The translations under genes and the position numbers were made by a program. The notes under the pieces are model-generated. The model did not search any database. It worked only from the letters and a program-made list of their open reading frames with translations, and was not told the origin of the DNA. A stretch of 47,400 bases of DNA from a virus. Positions 7,186-14,565 of the stretch are shown piece by piece; within the stretch, counting starts at the first letter, position 1; every line of letters starts with the position of its first letter. The stretch covers positions 1 to 47,400 of IMG/VR virus record IMGVR_UViG_3300021475_000024; one strand, written 5' to 3'.

Positions 7186-8189
7186 CCGACGAAACGATGC
7201 GCGGTCATCCGACCGAACAGCACACCGCTGACGAAATTCCCGGCGTGAAGTCGCGCGAGCCGGATGACGGTCGCGTCACCAAGCGCATGCTGGCCGAAGG
7301 TCAGATCGAGAAAGTGCTGACCGACCGCACCACGATGGTGCCGGTCGCTGAGTTCGGGCTGCGGTTCGAGAACGCGATGCAGATGGCGGAAGCCGCGAAG
7401 CTGATGGCGACCGCCGGTCCTCTGCTGCCGACATGGCTGCAAGGCAACCCCGGCGGCTGCTGGGCGATCATGCTGCGCTCGACCGAGATTGGCATCTCGC
7501 CGCTGACGCTGGCGGCGATGAGCTTCGTCACCGAGAAGACCACGGGCGGCGTGAAGACGCAGCGCATTGGCTGGGACAGCAGCTATTTCCGCACGCTGGT
7601 CGAGAAGTACGCGCCGATCAAGGGACGCTTGCAGGCGCGCTATCAGGGCGAGGGCGACGATCTGGTCTGCATCGTGTTCGCGACGTTCAAGGGCGAGAGC
7701 GAGCCGCGCCAGTTTCCGCCGCCCGGCACCGAGAAGGACTTCACGCTGGCGAAGCTGCACCCCGGTCGCGGCAGCAAGGAGGTCAACGGCGAGAAGATCA
7801 CATGGGTCAAGGGCTCGCCGCTGTGGGACAGCAAGCCGCCGCTGCAAATGTTCTACGCCATGAGCCGCGACTGGGCGCGCATGTACTGCACCGACATCGT
7901 CGCGGGCGTCTACACGCGCGAGGAGCTTATTGAACAGGGCTTCACCGACGTGGTGCAGCCAAGCGACCTGTCGCCGCGTTTGCGTGAGCGCCTGCGTGGC
8001 CCGATCGGCGACCACGACATGAGTGCCGACATCGATGCCGCGATCAGGTCGGCGCGTGTCGATAGCAAGAAATCCGGCGCGGCGTCCGCCCCTGCCGGTG
8101 AGGCTGCGCCGTCACCCTCCGCTGCCCCCAGTGAAGGTGACGGCGCAGTAGCCGCAACCAATCAACAGCAACAGGAGTCAACGTCATGA
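7182..8189 (+). CDS. RecT-like single-strand annealing protein
   Basis: 335 residues from ATG 7182, inside the previous stop (CATGA). The core shows features of phage RecT-type proteins: an N-terminal helix, LLPTWLQGNPGGCWAIMLRS followed by TEIGISPLTLA, a beta-rich middle, and the closing signature WDSKPPLQMFYAMSRDWAR followed by GVYTREEL (compare P..Ml..Ra...aR...G.Yt.EEl). The tail after about residue 290 is Ala/Pro/Ser-rich and probably disordered. It should coat and anneal the strands exposed by the upstream exonuclease. The longer frame back to 6567 is a shadow of the preceding genes. Confidence 0.8.
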   Translation: MTDETMRGHPTEQHTADEIPGVKSREPDDGRVTKRMLAEGQIEKVLTDRTTMVPVAEFGLRFENAMQMAEAAKLMATAGPLLPTWLQGNPGGCWAIMLRSTEIGISPLTLAAMSFVTEKTTGGVKTQRIGWDSSYFRTLVEKYAPIKGRLQARYQGEGDDLVCIVFATFKGESEPRQFPPPGTEKDFTLAKLHPGRGSKEVNGEKITWVKGSPLWDSKPPLQMFYAMSRDWARMYCTDIVAGVYTREELIEQGFTDVVQPSDLSPRLRERLRGPIGDHDMSADIDAAIRSARVDSKKSGAASAPAGEAAPSPSAAPSEGDGAVAATNQQQQESTS

Positions 8190-8512
8190 CCGCCACCCCT
8201 TTGCCCGTCACCAGCATTGTCATCGCCGACGACGAAGCACCGACCGAGTTGAACAAGCGCCGCGAGATGATCAAATCAGCGGTCGAGGCCGCTGCCAATG
8301 GCGTGATGTCAGACATCAAGGCGCTGCGCACGCAACTCGATGAACTCGAAACGCTGGTGATCCAGAGCGCCGACCGCAACATCGAAAGCCTCAACGCTCA
8401 CGTCGGCATCTGCGAGGCGGCGCAGATCGAGGTCAACCGCGTGAGCAGCGTCGTCGCCGAGATGCGCAAGACCCAAATCAACAAGGGCCTGACCAATGGC
8501 GCGGGATCATAA
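8186..8512 (+). CDS. Hypothetical helical protein
   Basis: 108 residues, ATGA overlap with the recT-like stop. After a Thr/Pro-rich start it is almost wholly helical, with heptad-like LRTQLDELETLVIQ and AEMRKTQINKG, suggesting a coiled coil. No family is recognised. Its position directly after the annealing protein suggests a recombination accessory. Confidence 0.65.
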   Translation: MTATPLPVTSIVIADDEAPTELNKRREMIKSAVEAAANGVMSDIKALRTQLDELETLVIQSADRNIESLNAHVGICEAAQIEVNRVSSVVAEMRKTQINKGLTNGAGS

Positions 8513-8729
8513 GTTCTACGCGGTGGCTGCCGACGCGGCGATCAAGATGCGCGAAGGCTACACCGTCCATCAGAAATTCACCTGCGCGCGTTGCCGGTCG
8601 CGCCAGACCATGGCGCAGCCGAACATTTTTTTCGAGCAAGGCAAGTGCGAGGAATGCGGGCACGTCACCGACATCGTCGCGACTGGCTGCAATTATGTCG
8701 CGATAGCCGGGGCGCTGACGGCCCACTGA
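8496..8729 (+). CDS. Small zinc-ribbon protein
   Basis: 77 residues. Two Cys pairs, CARC (about 30-33) and CEEC (about 51-54), form a zinc ribbon between helical ends. It overlaps the previous gene by 17 bases in another frame. Short ribbons of this kind are common in phage early operons and bind nucleic acid or protein partners; no specific role can be assigned. Confidence 0.7.
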   Translation: MARDHKFYAVAADAAIKMREGYTVHQKFTCARCRSRQTMAQPNIFFEQGKCEECGHVTDIVATGCNYVAIAGALTAH

Positions 8730-8743
8730 CGGAAGAGGCGAAC

Positions 8744-8977
8744 ATGGTGACGATGAAAAGCACGTTAGAACCGTGGGGCGGCGTCTCTTTCGGAGAACGC
8801 TTGGGCCTCGAAATGATGACCGCCGTGCTGTGGCCGCTCAACTTCGACCAGCGCATCACGGTGATCATCAATCTGCTGGCGTTGCAGATCGAGAACGAGG
8901 ATCAGATCGACGCGATCAGCGACATGCTGAAGAAGATGCTGAAGCTAAGCCAGCAACATGAACCGCAAGGTCGATGA
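8744..8977 (+). CDS. Hypothetical small helical protein
   Basis: 77 residues from ATG 8744, after GGAAGAGGCGAAC. The product is helical and hydrophobic in the middle (RITVIINLLALQIENEDQID), without a clear membrane segment. Its end overlaps the HNH gene start by 20 bases. No family is recognised. Confidence 0.65.
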   Translation: MVTMKSTLEPWGGVSFGERLGLEMMTAVLWPLNFDQRITVIINLLALQIENEDQIDAISDMLKKMLKLSQQHEPQGR

Positions 8978-9332
8978 ATGGATCGGCAAGACCGACGACA
9001 CGCCGGTCCCGCCGCACGTCAGAGTCAGGGTGTTTGAGACGTTTCATGGCGTGTGCGGCATCTGCACCGTCAAGATCAGAGTGAAGCGATGGGTCTGCGA
9101 TCACAGGAAGGCAATCGTCAACGGTGGGGAGAACCGGGAGAACAACCTATGGCCGATCCACGAAGCCTGCGACCGGACGATCAAGACACCTTCGGACGTG
9201 GCGGAGAAAAAAATCAACAACCGCGTGCGGGCGAAGCACCTTGGCGTAAAGAAGCGCAAGGGCAAGCCCATGCCCGGCTCGCGCGACAGCGATTTCAAGC
9301 GGAAGATCGGCGGCGGCTGGGAACGCCGCTGA
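8958..9332 (+). CDS. HNH endonuclease
   Basis: 124 residues. A zinc-knuckle HNH fold is visible: CGIC (33-36), CDHRKAIVNGG with Asp48-His49, the Asn run ENRENN, then PIHEACD with His68 and Cys71. A basic tail (VKKRKGKPMPGS) follows. Small HNH enzymes in phages nick or cut double-stranded DNA and may act in packaging, recombination or as free-standing homing enzymes. Being within the recombination operon rather than beside the terminase, recombination support or selfish activity are both possible. Its stop overlaps the next start (TGATG). Confidence 0.85.
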   Translation: MNRKVDEWIGKTDDTPVPPHVRVRVFETFHGVCGICTVKIRVKRWVCDHRKAIVNGGENRENNLWPIHEACDRTIKTPSDVAEKKINNRVRAKHLGVKKRKGKPMPGSRDSDFKRKIGGGWERR

Positions 9333-9487
9333 TGCGCGTGCTGCTAACGCTGGCGCTGCCGTTCATCCTGATCTGGGCATTCGTCGCCGAGTTCTGTTGC
9401 GAGATGCGGAGAGCGTTCGGCTACGCGTGCCTTGAGGTCCGCGCCAACATCGAGGCGTACCACCGGCACATGAGGGGCGAGTGGTGA
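9332..9487 (+). CDS. Small membrane protein
   Basis: 51 residues, starting in the TGATG overlap with the HNH gene. Residues 3-20 (VLLTLALPFILIWAFVAE) form a membrane segment or uncleaved signal, followed by a Cys/Arg-containing short soluble tail. It is too short for the usual search threshold but has an operon-style overlap at both ends. It could be a moron or inner-membrane effector; it is far from the lysis genes, so a lysis role is unlikely. Confidence 0.55.
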   Translation: MRVLLTLALPFILIWAFVAEFCCEMRRAFGYACLEVRANIEAYHRHMRGEW

Positions 9488-9651
9488 AGAAGCCGGAGCC
9501 GCGAGCAACCAAGCGCGAGCGCCTGCACGACATCCTTGGCCGGTTCGGCGACGGGCTGATCACGATGGATGAATTCTTGGCGCTGATGCGCCAGCACAAA
9601 CTGACCAACGACGACATCGACGCCTATTGCATGGGGACATTGAATGATTGA
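9484..9651 (+). CDS. Small hypothetical protein (GTG start)
   Basis: 55 residues from GTG 9484 in a GTGA overlap with the preceding stop. The product begins VKKPEPRATKRERLHDIL and continues as a helical hairpin (GLITMDEFLALMRQHKL). Overlaps at both ends (ATGATTGA at the 3' side) support a real gene. No family is recognised. Confidence 0.6.
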   Translation: MKKPEPRATKRERLHDILGRFGDGLITMDEFLALMRQHKLTNDDIDAYCMGTLND

Positions 9652-9841
9652 ACGACCGAGCATCAGCGAAATCGAGAACCGGATCGCCACGATCCAAGCC
9701 AGCCGCGACAAATGGCACAGCGATCCCGGCTATGCCCGCAATCTCGACATCGAGTTGCATGCGTTGAAGCTGCTCTTGATTGTGACGCGGATCGAGAACG
9801 AGGAAACCAACGTCGCCGCGTCGCTGAAGGGGATCGCCTGA
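9644..9841 (+). CDS. Small hypothetical protein
   Basis: 65 residues, starting 8 bases before the previous stop. It is helical (ISEIENRIATIQASRDKW, LDIELHALKLLLIVTRIEN), and its stop overlaps the next start (TGATGG). It is probably a short coiled-coil protein; no function can be assigned. Confidence 0.6.
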   Translation: MIERPSISEIENRIATIQASRDKWHSDPGYARNLDIELHALKLLLIVTRIENEETNVAASLKGIA

Positions 9842-10182
9842 TGGACGCAACGATCAGAACCCCACGGGCAATCTTGCGCGAGGTCATCTCGCAGGTGGCG
9901 CGCGAGCGCAGGCTGAACCCGGAAGCGATCGAGGGCCGCAGCCGTCAGCGCGAGGTGGTGGCTGCCCGCATTGCCGTCGCCAAGCGATTGTTCGGGCGCG
10001 GCGTGGCAGAGGAACGGATCGCGCGGATGATGCACACCAATCTTGAGACGGTGCAGATTTTTCTCGGCAGGCGAGCACCACGAACCAAGGAGCATGCACA
10101 TGGGCAAGATGGGACCGAAGGAAGCGGAACTGCGGGCGAAGCGGGAGGCGCGCGTGGCGGCGAACAAGCGCCTGATCGATGA
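9841..10182 (+). CDS. DnaA domain IV-like DNA-binding protein
   Basis: 113 residues from ATG 9841. Residues about 12-75 (ILREVISQVARERRLNPEAI, EGRSRQREVVAARIAVAKRL, ARMMHTNLETVQIFL) follow the pattern of the DnaA C-terminal DNA-binding domain: a helix, 'sR.reiv.aR' and a helix-turn-helix. The AAA domain of DnaA is absent, so it cannot be an initiator ATPase; it may bind DnaA-box-like sites or compete with host DnaA. The last 30 or so residues are Gly/Glu-rich and are encoded in the part shared with the next gene, so they may not be functional. Confidence 0.65.
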   Translation: MDATIRTPRAILREVISQVARERRLNPEAIEGRSRQREVVAARIAVAKRLFGRGVAEERIARMMHTNLETVQIFLGRRAPRTKEHAHGQDGTEGSGTAGEAGGARGGEQAPDR

Positions 10183-10264
10183 CGCCAACACCCGGATCAA
10201 AGCCAAGGCGATCGGCAAGCTCACCAACATCAAGGCGGTGAAGCGCGGAGGTCGCGGGCGATGA
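10100..10264 (+). CDS. Small basic hypothetical protein
   Basis: 54 residues from ATG 10100, preceded by AAGGAG with seven bases between. It begins MGKMGPKEAELRAKREARV and is helical and very basic (IKAKAIGKLTNIKAVKRGG). It overlaps the DnaA-IV-like gene by 83 bases in another frame, an unusually long overlap for this operon. Its strong ribosome site and the overlap with the next start (CGATGA) argue that it is translated. Confidence 0.55.
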   Translation: MGKMGPKEAELRAKREARVAANKRLIDDANTRIKAKAIGKLTNIKAVKRGGRGR

Positions 10265-10461
10265 CGCCGACCAGCACGCGTTCGGTTGAACTGCTCGAAT
10301 TGGCGTCCCTGTTTCTGTGGGTCGCCTCGCTCGATGACATCGATGCAGAGCGGACGCGGCTGGAGATGTTTCACAAGGTGGACCTTGCCGTCCATGAGGT
10401 GAATTACCCGACGCATTCGGGCAAGCGCTGCACGCGCGTGACGTGGAAGGTCTGCGCATGA
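10261..10461 (+). CDS. Small hypothetical protein
   Basis: 66 residues, starting in a 4-base overlap with the previous gene. The first half is helical (SVELLELASLFLWVASLDDI), amphipathic rather than membrane-spanning. The second half is His- and basic-rich and ends VTWKVCA. No family is recognised. Confidence 0.6.
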   Translation: MTPTSTRSVELLELASLFLWVASLDDIDAERTRLEMFHKVDLAVHEVNYPTHSGKRCTRVTWKVCA

Positions 10462-10847
10462 TCCTGAAATCACCACACGGGCAACCCTGCAACGGTTGCG
10501 GCATATGCTGCATGGAAGAACTCTGCCCGCTGGCTTCCGGGGTGTTCGGCGAGCCGATCGAGCGGCGCTGCCCGGCGCTGGAGCCGGACGGGGACCGCTA
10601 CGCCTGCGGGCTGATCGTTCACCCGATGGTCTACGCAATGCGCCAGACGTTGCTGCATGGGGTCGCGGCGATGTCGGCCGCCGCCGGTCATCTGATCGGT
10701 GCCGGTCGCGGATGCGATGCGCAGCTTGATGGCGAGCCCGCTGATGAAGCGTGGCGCGCGCGGATGAAGGCGCAGCGCAACCCGCCATTGACCAAGAGCA
10801 GTCTGAAAATCTGGGGGCTCAAGCAACCGAAGGGAGAGCTATTGTGA
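10458..10847 (+). CDS. YkgJ-family CxxCxxCC metal-binding protein
   Basis: 129 residues from ATG 10458 (ATGA overlap). The N-terminal cluster CNGCGICC (Cys11, 14, 17, 18), with further Cys residues in ELCPL, RRCPALEP and YACGLI, matches the zinc- or iron-chelating YkgJ-like family. The biochemical role of this family is poorly known. A second, different member lies at 22195-22749. The C-terminal half is basic and ends with an Lys/Leu-rich tail. Confidence 0.75.
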   Translation: MILKSPHGQPCNGCGICCMEELCPLASGVFGEPIERRCPALEPDGDRYACGLIVHPMVYAMRQTLLHGVAAMSAAAGHLIGAGRGCDAQLDGEPADEAWRARMKAQRNPPLTKSSLKIWGLKQPKGELL

Positions 10848-11029
10848 AAGTTCCAAAGGGCACTGACATCCGCGTCGATACCAGCGGCGAGCGGATCAAA
10901 CTCAACATCGTCGCGGAGGTCACGACCAAAGCGGAAGCGAACGAACTGGCTACCGCGATCAAGTCGTTCGCCAACATCCTCGACGGCGAGAAGCGGACGC
11001 GCAAGCCGAAGATCGCGGCGGTGGCGTGA
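10844..11029 (+). CDS. Small hypothetical protein (GTG start)
   Basis: 61 residues from GTG 10844 in a GTGA overlap, with AGGGAGAGCTATT ahead of it. It begins VKVPKGTDIRVDTSGERIKL and ends basic (GEKRTRKPKIAAVA). Predicted mixed beta then helix. A longer frame to 10751 is a shadow of the YkgJ-like gene. No family is recognised. Confidence 0.6.
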   Translation: MKVPKGTDIRVDTSGERIKLNIVAEVTTKAEANELATAIKSFANILDGEKRTRKPKIAAVA

Positions 11030-11048
11030 AGCGAAAGAAAATGGGGCA

Positions 11049-12026
11049 ATGGACCCATTCTATCGATCGCCGTATGCGAAACATCTCCACAACATCGTGG
11101 TCAACGGCTTCTGGGAACGCGACCTTGATGCCGATGACCATGAGTTTCTGGAATATGTGCGAGCGCGCGGCATCGCCAACGGCTCGCTGCCCAACACCAG
11201 CGTGGTGCTGCTGGAGGAGTTGGAGTTCTGGCATCTGCCCTACAGCATTGCACCCGGCGTCGAGCGCCGGGTCGGGCCGCGACCGCGAGAGGTCGAGACA
11301 CCAGAACAACGCAAGCTGCGGAAGGCGCGAACCGCTGCATGGCACGCGCGCCGCGAAATTCGGAAGCATGAACGGGCGATTGCCGCCGTCGAATTGGCGC
11401 GCGAGCAGGCCGAATGGAAGGAAGCCAACAGGAACCGCAGAATACGCGAATTGATTTCAGACTTGGAATGGGAAGCCGCAGCGCCACCACGTAAGGCGAA
11501 GTTCGGCACGACGATCGATCGGCATCATGTGCCGCAGTGGAAACTGGATGAAATCAAAACAAAGTTGCTGGCAGAAAAGCTGGCGCGAGAGCAGGCCATG
11601 GCGGCGGTCAGAAAGGCCAAGGCGGAAAGGAAACGCAAGGATGACTGGCAGCGGGCACGGGCACAGCGCGCGAAGAATGCGGAGCAAAGTCTGGCGTGGC
11701 GGGAGAAAAAAATCGCGGAGGCGCGCGACACAATCGAACACGCGAGGGTCGTCGGTAACGAACTGGACATGCTGCGAAGACGTGAGTTCCACGAAAGATA
11801 CGATGAACAGGCGACTATCGAAATGAAGCAGGCCATCCTAAAAATGCTGAACGGCTCCCCGGTGATCAAGCCGCATCCGAATGAAAGGCCGGTCGAAGCG
11901 CATCGATGGACAGTGCGTGCGATAGCGCGATCGGTCGGCTGCGATGATGTGGAGTTCGTGTTCAAATGCATCCAGCAGTTGGTCGCCAGCGGTCTGTTGC
12001 AAGAGGTCGGGACAGTGGCAGCATGA
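11049..12026 (+). CDS. Long coiled-coil protein, unknown function
   Basis: 325 residues. After a globular N-terminus (about 1-80), residues about 85-255 are highly charged and helical, rich in Arg, Glu, Lys and Ala (REIRKHERAIAAVELAREQ, KAKAERKRKDDWQRARAQR), giving a long coiled coil. The last 70 residues (WTVRAIARSVGCDDVEFVF, IQQLVASGLLQEVG) look like a winged-helix domain. The combination suggests a structural or DNA-bridging protein. It is the largest unassigned product of the early operon. No homologue is recognised. Confidence 0.75.
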   Translation: MDPFYRSPYAKHLHNIVVNGFWERDLDADDHEFLEYVRARGIANGSLPNTSVVLLEELEFWHLPYSIAPGVERRVGPRPREVETPEQRKLRKARTAAWHARREIRKHERAIAAVELAREQAEWKEANRNRRIRELISDLEWEAAAPPRKAKFGTTIDRHHVPQWKLDEIKTKLLAEKLAREQAMAAVRKAKAERKRKDDWQRARAQRAKNAEQSLAWREKKIAEARDTIEHARVVGNELDMLRRREFHERYDEQATIEMKQAILKMLNGSPVIKPHPNERPVEAHRWTVRAIARSVGCDDVEFVFKCIQQLVASGLLQEVGTVAA

Positions 12027-12292
12027 AGCGACTTCTTTCAGAGACTAAAATTCCCGGCATGCAAAGCAATCGTTGCTGTTCGGGTTGCGGCGCGCTGTTG
12101 CAGGAGTGGGATGACGGACGTTGCTCCGAGTGCCGTCCTCGCTTGAGCGATGAGGCGCGCGCCGTTGGCGTGGCGCGGCGGCGCGAGCGCGAGGAAATTG
12201 AACAAGCCGAACGTCAGATCGTGAGCCTCGATCACCTGATCCGAAGACTTTACAGGAGATTGAAAGATGCCAATTCCAGCGACCGCTCTTAA
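12023..12292 (+). CDS. Zinc-ribbon protein
   Basis: 89 residues from ATG 12023 (ATGA overlap). The ribbon CSGCGALLQEWDDGRCSEC gives two Cys pairs about 14 residues apart, followed by a basic helical tail (ARRREREEIEQAERQI, RRLYRRLKDANSS). Such a layout fits a small nucleic-acid-binding protein. The longer frame from 11966 is a shadow of the coiled-coil gene. Confidence 0.65.
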   Translation: MKRLLSETKIPGMQSNRCCSGCGALLQEWDDGRCSECRPRLSDEARAVGVARRREREEIEQAERQIVSLDHLIRRLYRRLKDANSSDRS

Positions 12293-12518
12293 AGACACAG
12301 CCGACATCCGCGCCAAACTGCTCGACATCTGGAAGCAGATCGAGGAGAAAAAAATATCGTCATCGGAGGCGCGGCTGCACATCAGCGTGGCCCGCGCGAT
12401 CCTCGATACGCTGAAGGTCGAGATGGCTGCGCTGCATCTGTCGCAACAAGCCATCCCGTCTGTTCCAGTGAGGGGTAGCGGCGTTGTGCCGTTGCGAGCA
12501 GTGAGATCGGCGAAATGA
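12267..12518 (+). CDS. Small helical hypothetical protein
   Basis: 83 residues from ATG 12267, preceded by ACAGGAGATTGAAAG; it overlaps the zinc-ribbon gene by 26 bases. The helical core is IRAKLLDIWKQIEEKKISSS and ARAILDTLKVEMAAL. No family is recognised. The next gene starts in its stop codon. Confidence 0.6.
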   Translation: MPIPATALKDTADIRAKLLDIWKQIEEKKISSSEARLHISVARAILDTLKVEMAALHLSQQAIPSVPVRGSGVVPLRAVRSAK

Positions 12519-12733
12519 TCATGGGCATCGCAGCGCAGACGAGCGGACATTATCCCCGCGACATCGCGCTGACGTTGTCCTGTGACGGCTGTCTGAATTT
12601 CGAAGAAGTCTTCACTTCGCCGGTTGGCTATGTTGGTTGCCACGCGGCGGCGATGACAAAGGGGTGGCTGGAGCGACAGGCCCCGCAGGGGCGGCTCTGG
12701 CTATGCCCGCAATGTTCGGGGAAACGATCATGA
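12515..12733 (+). CDS. Zinc-binding small protein
   Basis: 72 residues, 4-base overlap with the previous gene. Cys pairs CDGC and CPQC, with a lone Cys-His (YVGCHAAA) between them, suggest a small zinc fold; the end WLCPQCSGKRS resembles the second knuckle of a ribbon. It resembles small phage proteins that pass metal or bind nucleic acid, but nothing specific can be said. Confidence 0.65.
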   Translation: MIMGIAAQTSGHYPRDIALTLSCDGCLNFEEVFTSPVGYVGCHAAAMTKGWLERQAPQGRLWLCPQCSGKRS

Positions 12734-12987
12734 CCATCACGGCGAAAGAACTGCGCGAGGCGACGGCACGCGGGGAAGGTCCGCTCGCCAAAGCCCATGA
12801 CGACGAACCGGTGTTCCTGTTGCGCGGGCAGGACTGCCACGCTGCCGATCTGGTCGAGAAGTGGGCGATCTGGGCGGGCGCAGCCGTGCCCACGGTCGGC
12901 GGCAGCGAGGTGAACCACAAGGTCCAAGAGGCAATACTGATCGCCGATTTCATGCGGCGCTGGCCGATCCACAAGCAACCGGACTGA
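12730..12987 (+). CDS. Hypothetical protein, last gene of early operon
   Basis: 85 residues from ATG 12730 (ATGA overlap with the upstream stop). It begins MTITAKELREATARGEGPL and includes FLLRGQDCHAADLVEKWAIW, a helical segment. A hairpin terminator begins 10 bases after its stop, marking the operon end. The pattern 'FLLRGQD..A...V..W' is seen in small phage and host accessory proteins of unknown function. Confidence 0.65.
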   Translation: MTITAKELREATARGEGPLAKAHDDEPVFLLRGQDCHAADLVEKWAIWAGAAVPTVGGSEVNHKVQEAILIADFMRRWPIHKQPD

Positions 12988-12996
12988 GGGTGCATC

Positions 12997-13026
12997 TCTC
13001 ACAGCCACGTCTTGCTGTGAGATTTT
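12997..13026 (+). terminator. Candidate terminator of early operon
   Basis: TCTCACAGC (12997-13005) pairs perfectly with GCTGTGAGA (13014-13022) around an 8-base loop and is followed by TTTT. Nine base pairs and a short T-run make a moderate intrinsic terminator. It sits between the last early gene and the excisionase-like gene. A second small hairpin (CCCC/GGGG, 13027-13041) follows directly. Confidence 0.55.
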
Positions 13027-13093
13027 CCCCGAAATCCGGGGGATTACGCAGGTAGCAGAGCGAGCCATTTTCGAGTAAAAATAGGGTGCGTCG

Positions 13094-13417
13094 ATGGGTG
13101 ACAAGCTGAAGACGATGCCGGAGGTGGCTGATGAACTGTCGGTCGATCTGGAACAGGTTCGCCGTCTGGTGAAAGACGGCGAGTTGCATCCCATCAACGT
13201 GGGTCGAGGCACAAAACGCGAGTGCCTTCGGTTCGAAGATGCGGACATCGCAGCATTCAAGCAGAGAAGGGTCACATGCCGACCGTCTACAAAACGCCGA
13301 AATCGAAATTCTACCAAACCGACATCTGGATCGACGGTGTTAAATTTTCTCGCTCAACAAAGAAAACGAGCGAGCGAGAAGCAAGCCGCGAAGCTGATGA
13401 AATCGAAAAAGGACTGA
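13094..13417 (+). CDS. Excisionase-like helix-turn-helix protein
   Basis: 107 residues. Residues about 7-58 (MPEVADELSVDLEQVRRLVK, then INVGRGTKRECLRFEDADI) match the MerR-like/HTH_17 winged helix of excisionase-type proteins, which bend attP DNA and set integration direction. The half-site GAGTAAAA (13073-13080) lies just upstream of its start. Its 3' end overlaps the integrase gene by 142 bases in another frame, and the residues there are basic and low in order, so only the N-terminal half may matter. A role as recombination directionality factor is inferred from fold and position. Confidence 0.7.
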   Translation: MGDKLKTMPEVADELSVDLEQVRRLVKDGELHPINVGRGTKRECLRFEDADIAAFKQRRVTCRPSTKRRNRNSTKPTSGSTVLNFLAQQRKRASEKQAAKLMKSKKD

Positions 13418-14523
13418 GGGCCGACATCGTCGCCGAAGGCCCGCAGAAATTCTCGCTGCGGCTGATCGACGTGGCGGGTTGCTACATGACCGACATCGGC
13501 GACCATCACTCCGGTGAAGGCGCTGGTATCACCCGCAGCAAGGTCGCGCTGGTGGTGAAATTCTTCACCGACAAGTACGGGCAGAACATCCCGCTGACCG
13601 ACATCGACCACGACAAGGCGACCAAACTGCTCAACTGGCGGCGCAAGCACAAACTCGACACGGCGCGTGCATTGCTCGACCCGACCGGCGAGTACGAGGC
13701 GACCAGCGAGAAGCCGATCGGTGCCTACACCGTCAACGACACGATCGAGCAATTGAAGAAATTGTTCACCTACGCCAAGGGGCGCAAGGCGCATCTGCCG
13801 AACGCGCCCGAGTTCAAGAAACTGTACCTGCGCGAGAACAAGCATCAGGCCCGCCCGCTGTCGGAGGCGCAGAGCGAACGGCTCGATCTGGCGACCATCA
13901 CGGTGAAGGATGGCGATTATGATCCGCTGATCCAGTTCTCGCGGGCGACCGGCAAGCGCAAGACCGAGTGCCTGCTGCGCTGGCCGCAGGTGGACTGGGA
14001 TGCGGGCGTCATCCACATCACCGGCAAGCGCGACAAGCCGATGACCGTCGCCATCACGCCGGTCATCAGGGCGATCCTGTGGCCCCTGCGGGACCACCAC
14101 CCCGACTGGGTGTTCACCTATCAGGCGGCGACCACGCAGCGCCGCAAGCAACCTGACGGCACGTTCATCAAGTGGGTGAAGGGCAAGCGCTACCCGATCA
14201 CCAAGTGGAGCCTGCGGACGCACTGGATCAACATCCGCAAGGCGGCTGGTCTGCCGCTGACGGGACCGGGGCGGTTCCGCTACCACGATATTCGGCACGA
14301 CTTCGCGTCGAACCTGCTGGCCTCGATCCCGACAGCGGACGGCATGAAGATCGTGCAGGAGGCGCTGGGGCATTCGAAGATCACGACGACGATGGACATT
14401 TACGGGCACGTCGCCGCCGACAAGGTCGCGGCTGCGATCGAGCAGCAGGCGCAGGCGCGGCTGCAAAAGCGTCACAAGAACCACCGGAGTGACCACCGGA
14501 GCCGAACCCTGAAAGCGGTCTAA
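13276..14523 (+). CDS. int: Tyrosine integrase
   Basis: 415 residues from ATG 13276, preceded by GAAGGG; a longer frame back to 13222 adds residues unlike an integrase start. The protein opens with an arm-binding beta-sheet (MPTVYKTPKSKFYQTDIWID). The catalytic part carries the first Arg region (SRATGKRKTECLLRWPQVDW), YHDIRHDFAS (His-x-x-Arg), LGHSKITTTMDIYGH (His and the Tyr nucleophile). It should integrate the phage at the 3' end of a tRNA-Pro gene, since that sequence lies directly downstream. Two CCACCGGAG repeats lie inside its last codons, so its own 3' end doubles as part of attP. Confidence 0.95.
   Translation: MPTVYKTPKSKFYQTDIWIDGVKFSRSTKKTSEREASREADEIEKGLRADIVAEGPQKFSLRLIDVAGCYMTDIGDHHSGEGAGITRSKVALVVKFFTDKYGQNIPLTDIDHDKATKLLNWRRKHKLDTARALLDPTGEYEATSEKPIGAYTVNDTIEQLKKLFTYAKGRKAHLPNAPEFKKLYLRENKHQARPLSEAQSERLDLATITVKDGDYDPLIQFSRATGKRKTECLLRWPQVDWDAGVIHITGKRDKPMTVAITPVIRAILWPLRDHHPDWVFTYQAATTQRRKQPDGTFIKWVKGKRYPITKWSLRTHWINIRKAAGLPLTGPGRFRYHDIRHDFASNLLASIPTADGMKIVQEALGHSKITTTMDIYGHVAADKVAAAIEQQAQARLQKRHKNHRSDHRSRTLKAV
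14481..14501 (+). repeat. Left arm-type repeats (two CCACCGGAG)
   Basis: Two copies 12 bases apart, in the last codons of int (encoding part of NHRSDHRS). In tyrosine-integrase systems, arm-type sites are short direct repeats bound by the integrase N-terminal domain. Copies of the same nonamer on the far side of the core support this role. Confidence 0.6.
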
Positions 14524-14565
14524 CCCCTATTTTGACAGGGGCAATTGTCAACCTCCCGCTTATCT

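Noticed and set aside
13354-14496. Leftward frame of 380 codons across int
   Set aside because: Shadow of the integrase with Arg/Val/Leu-rich sequence and no recognisable domain.
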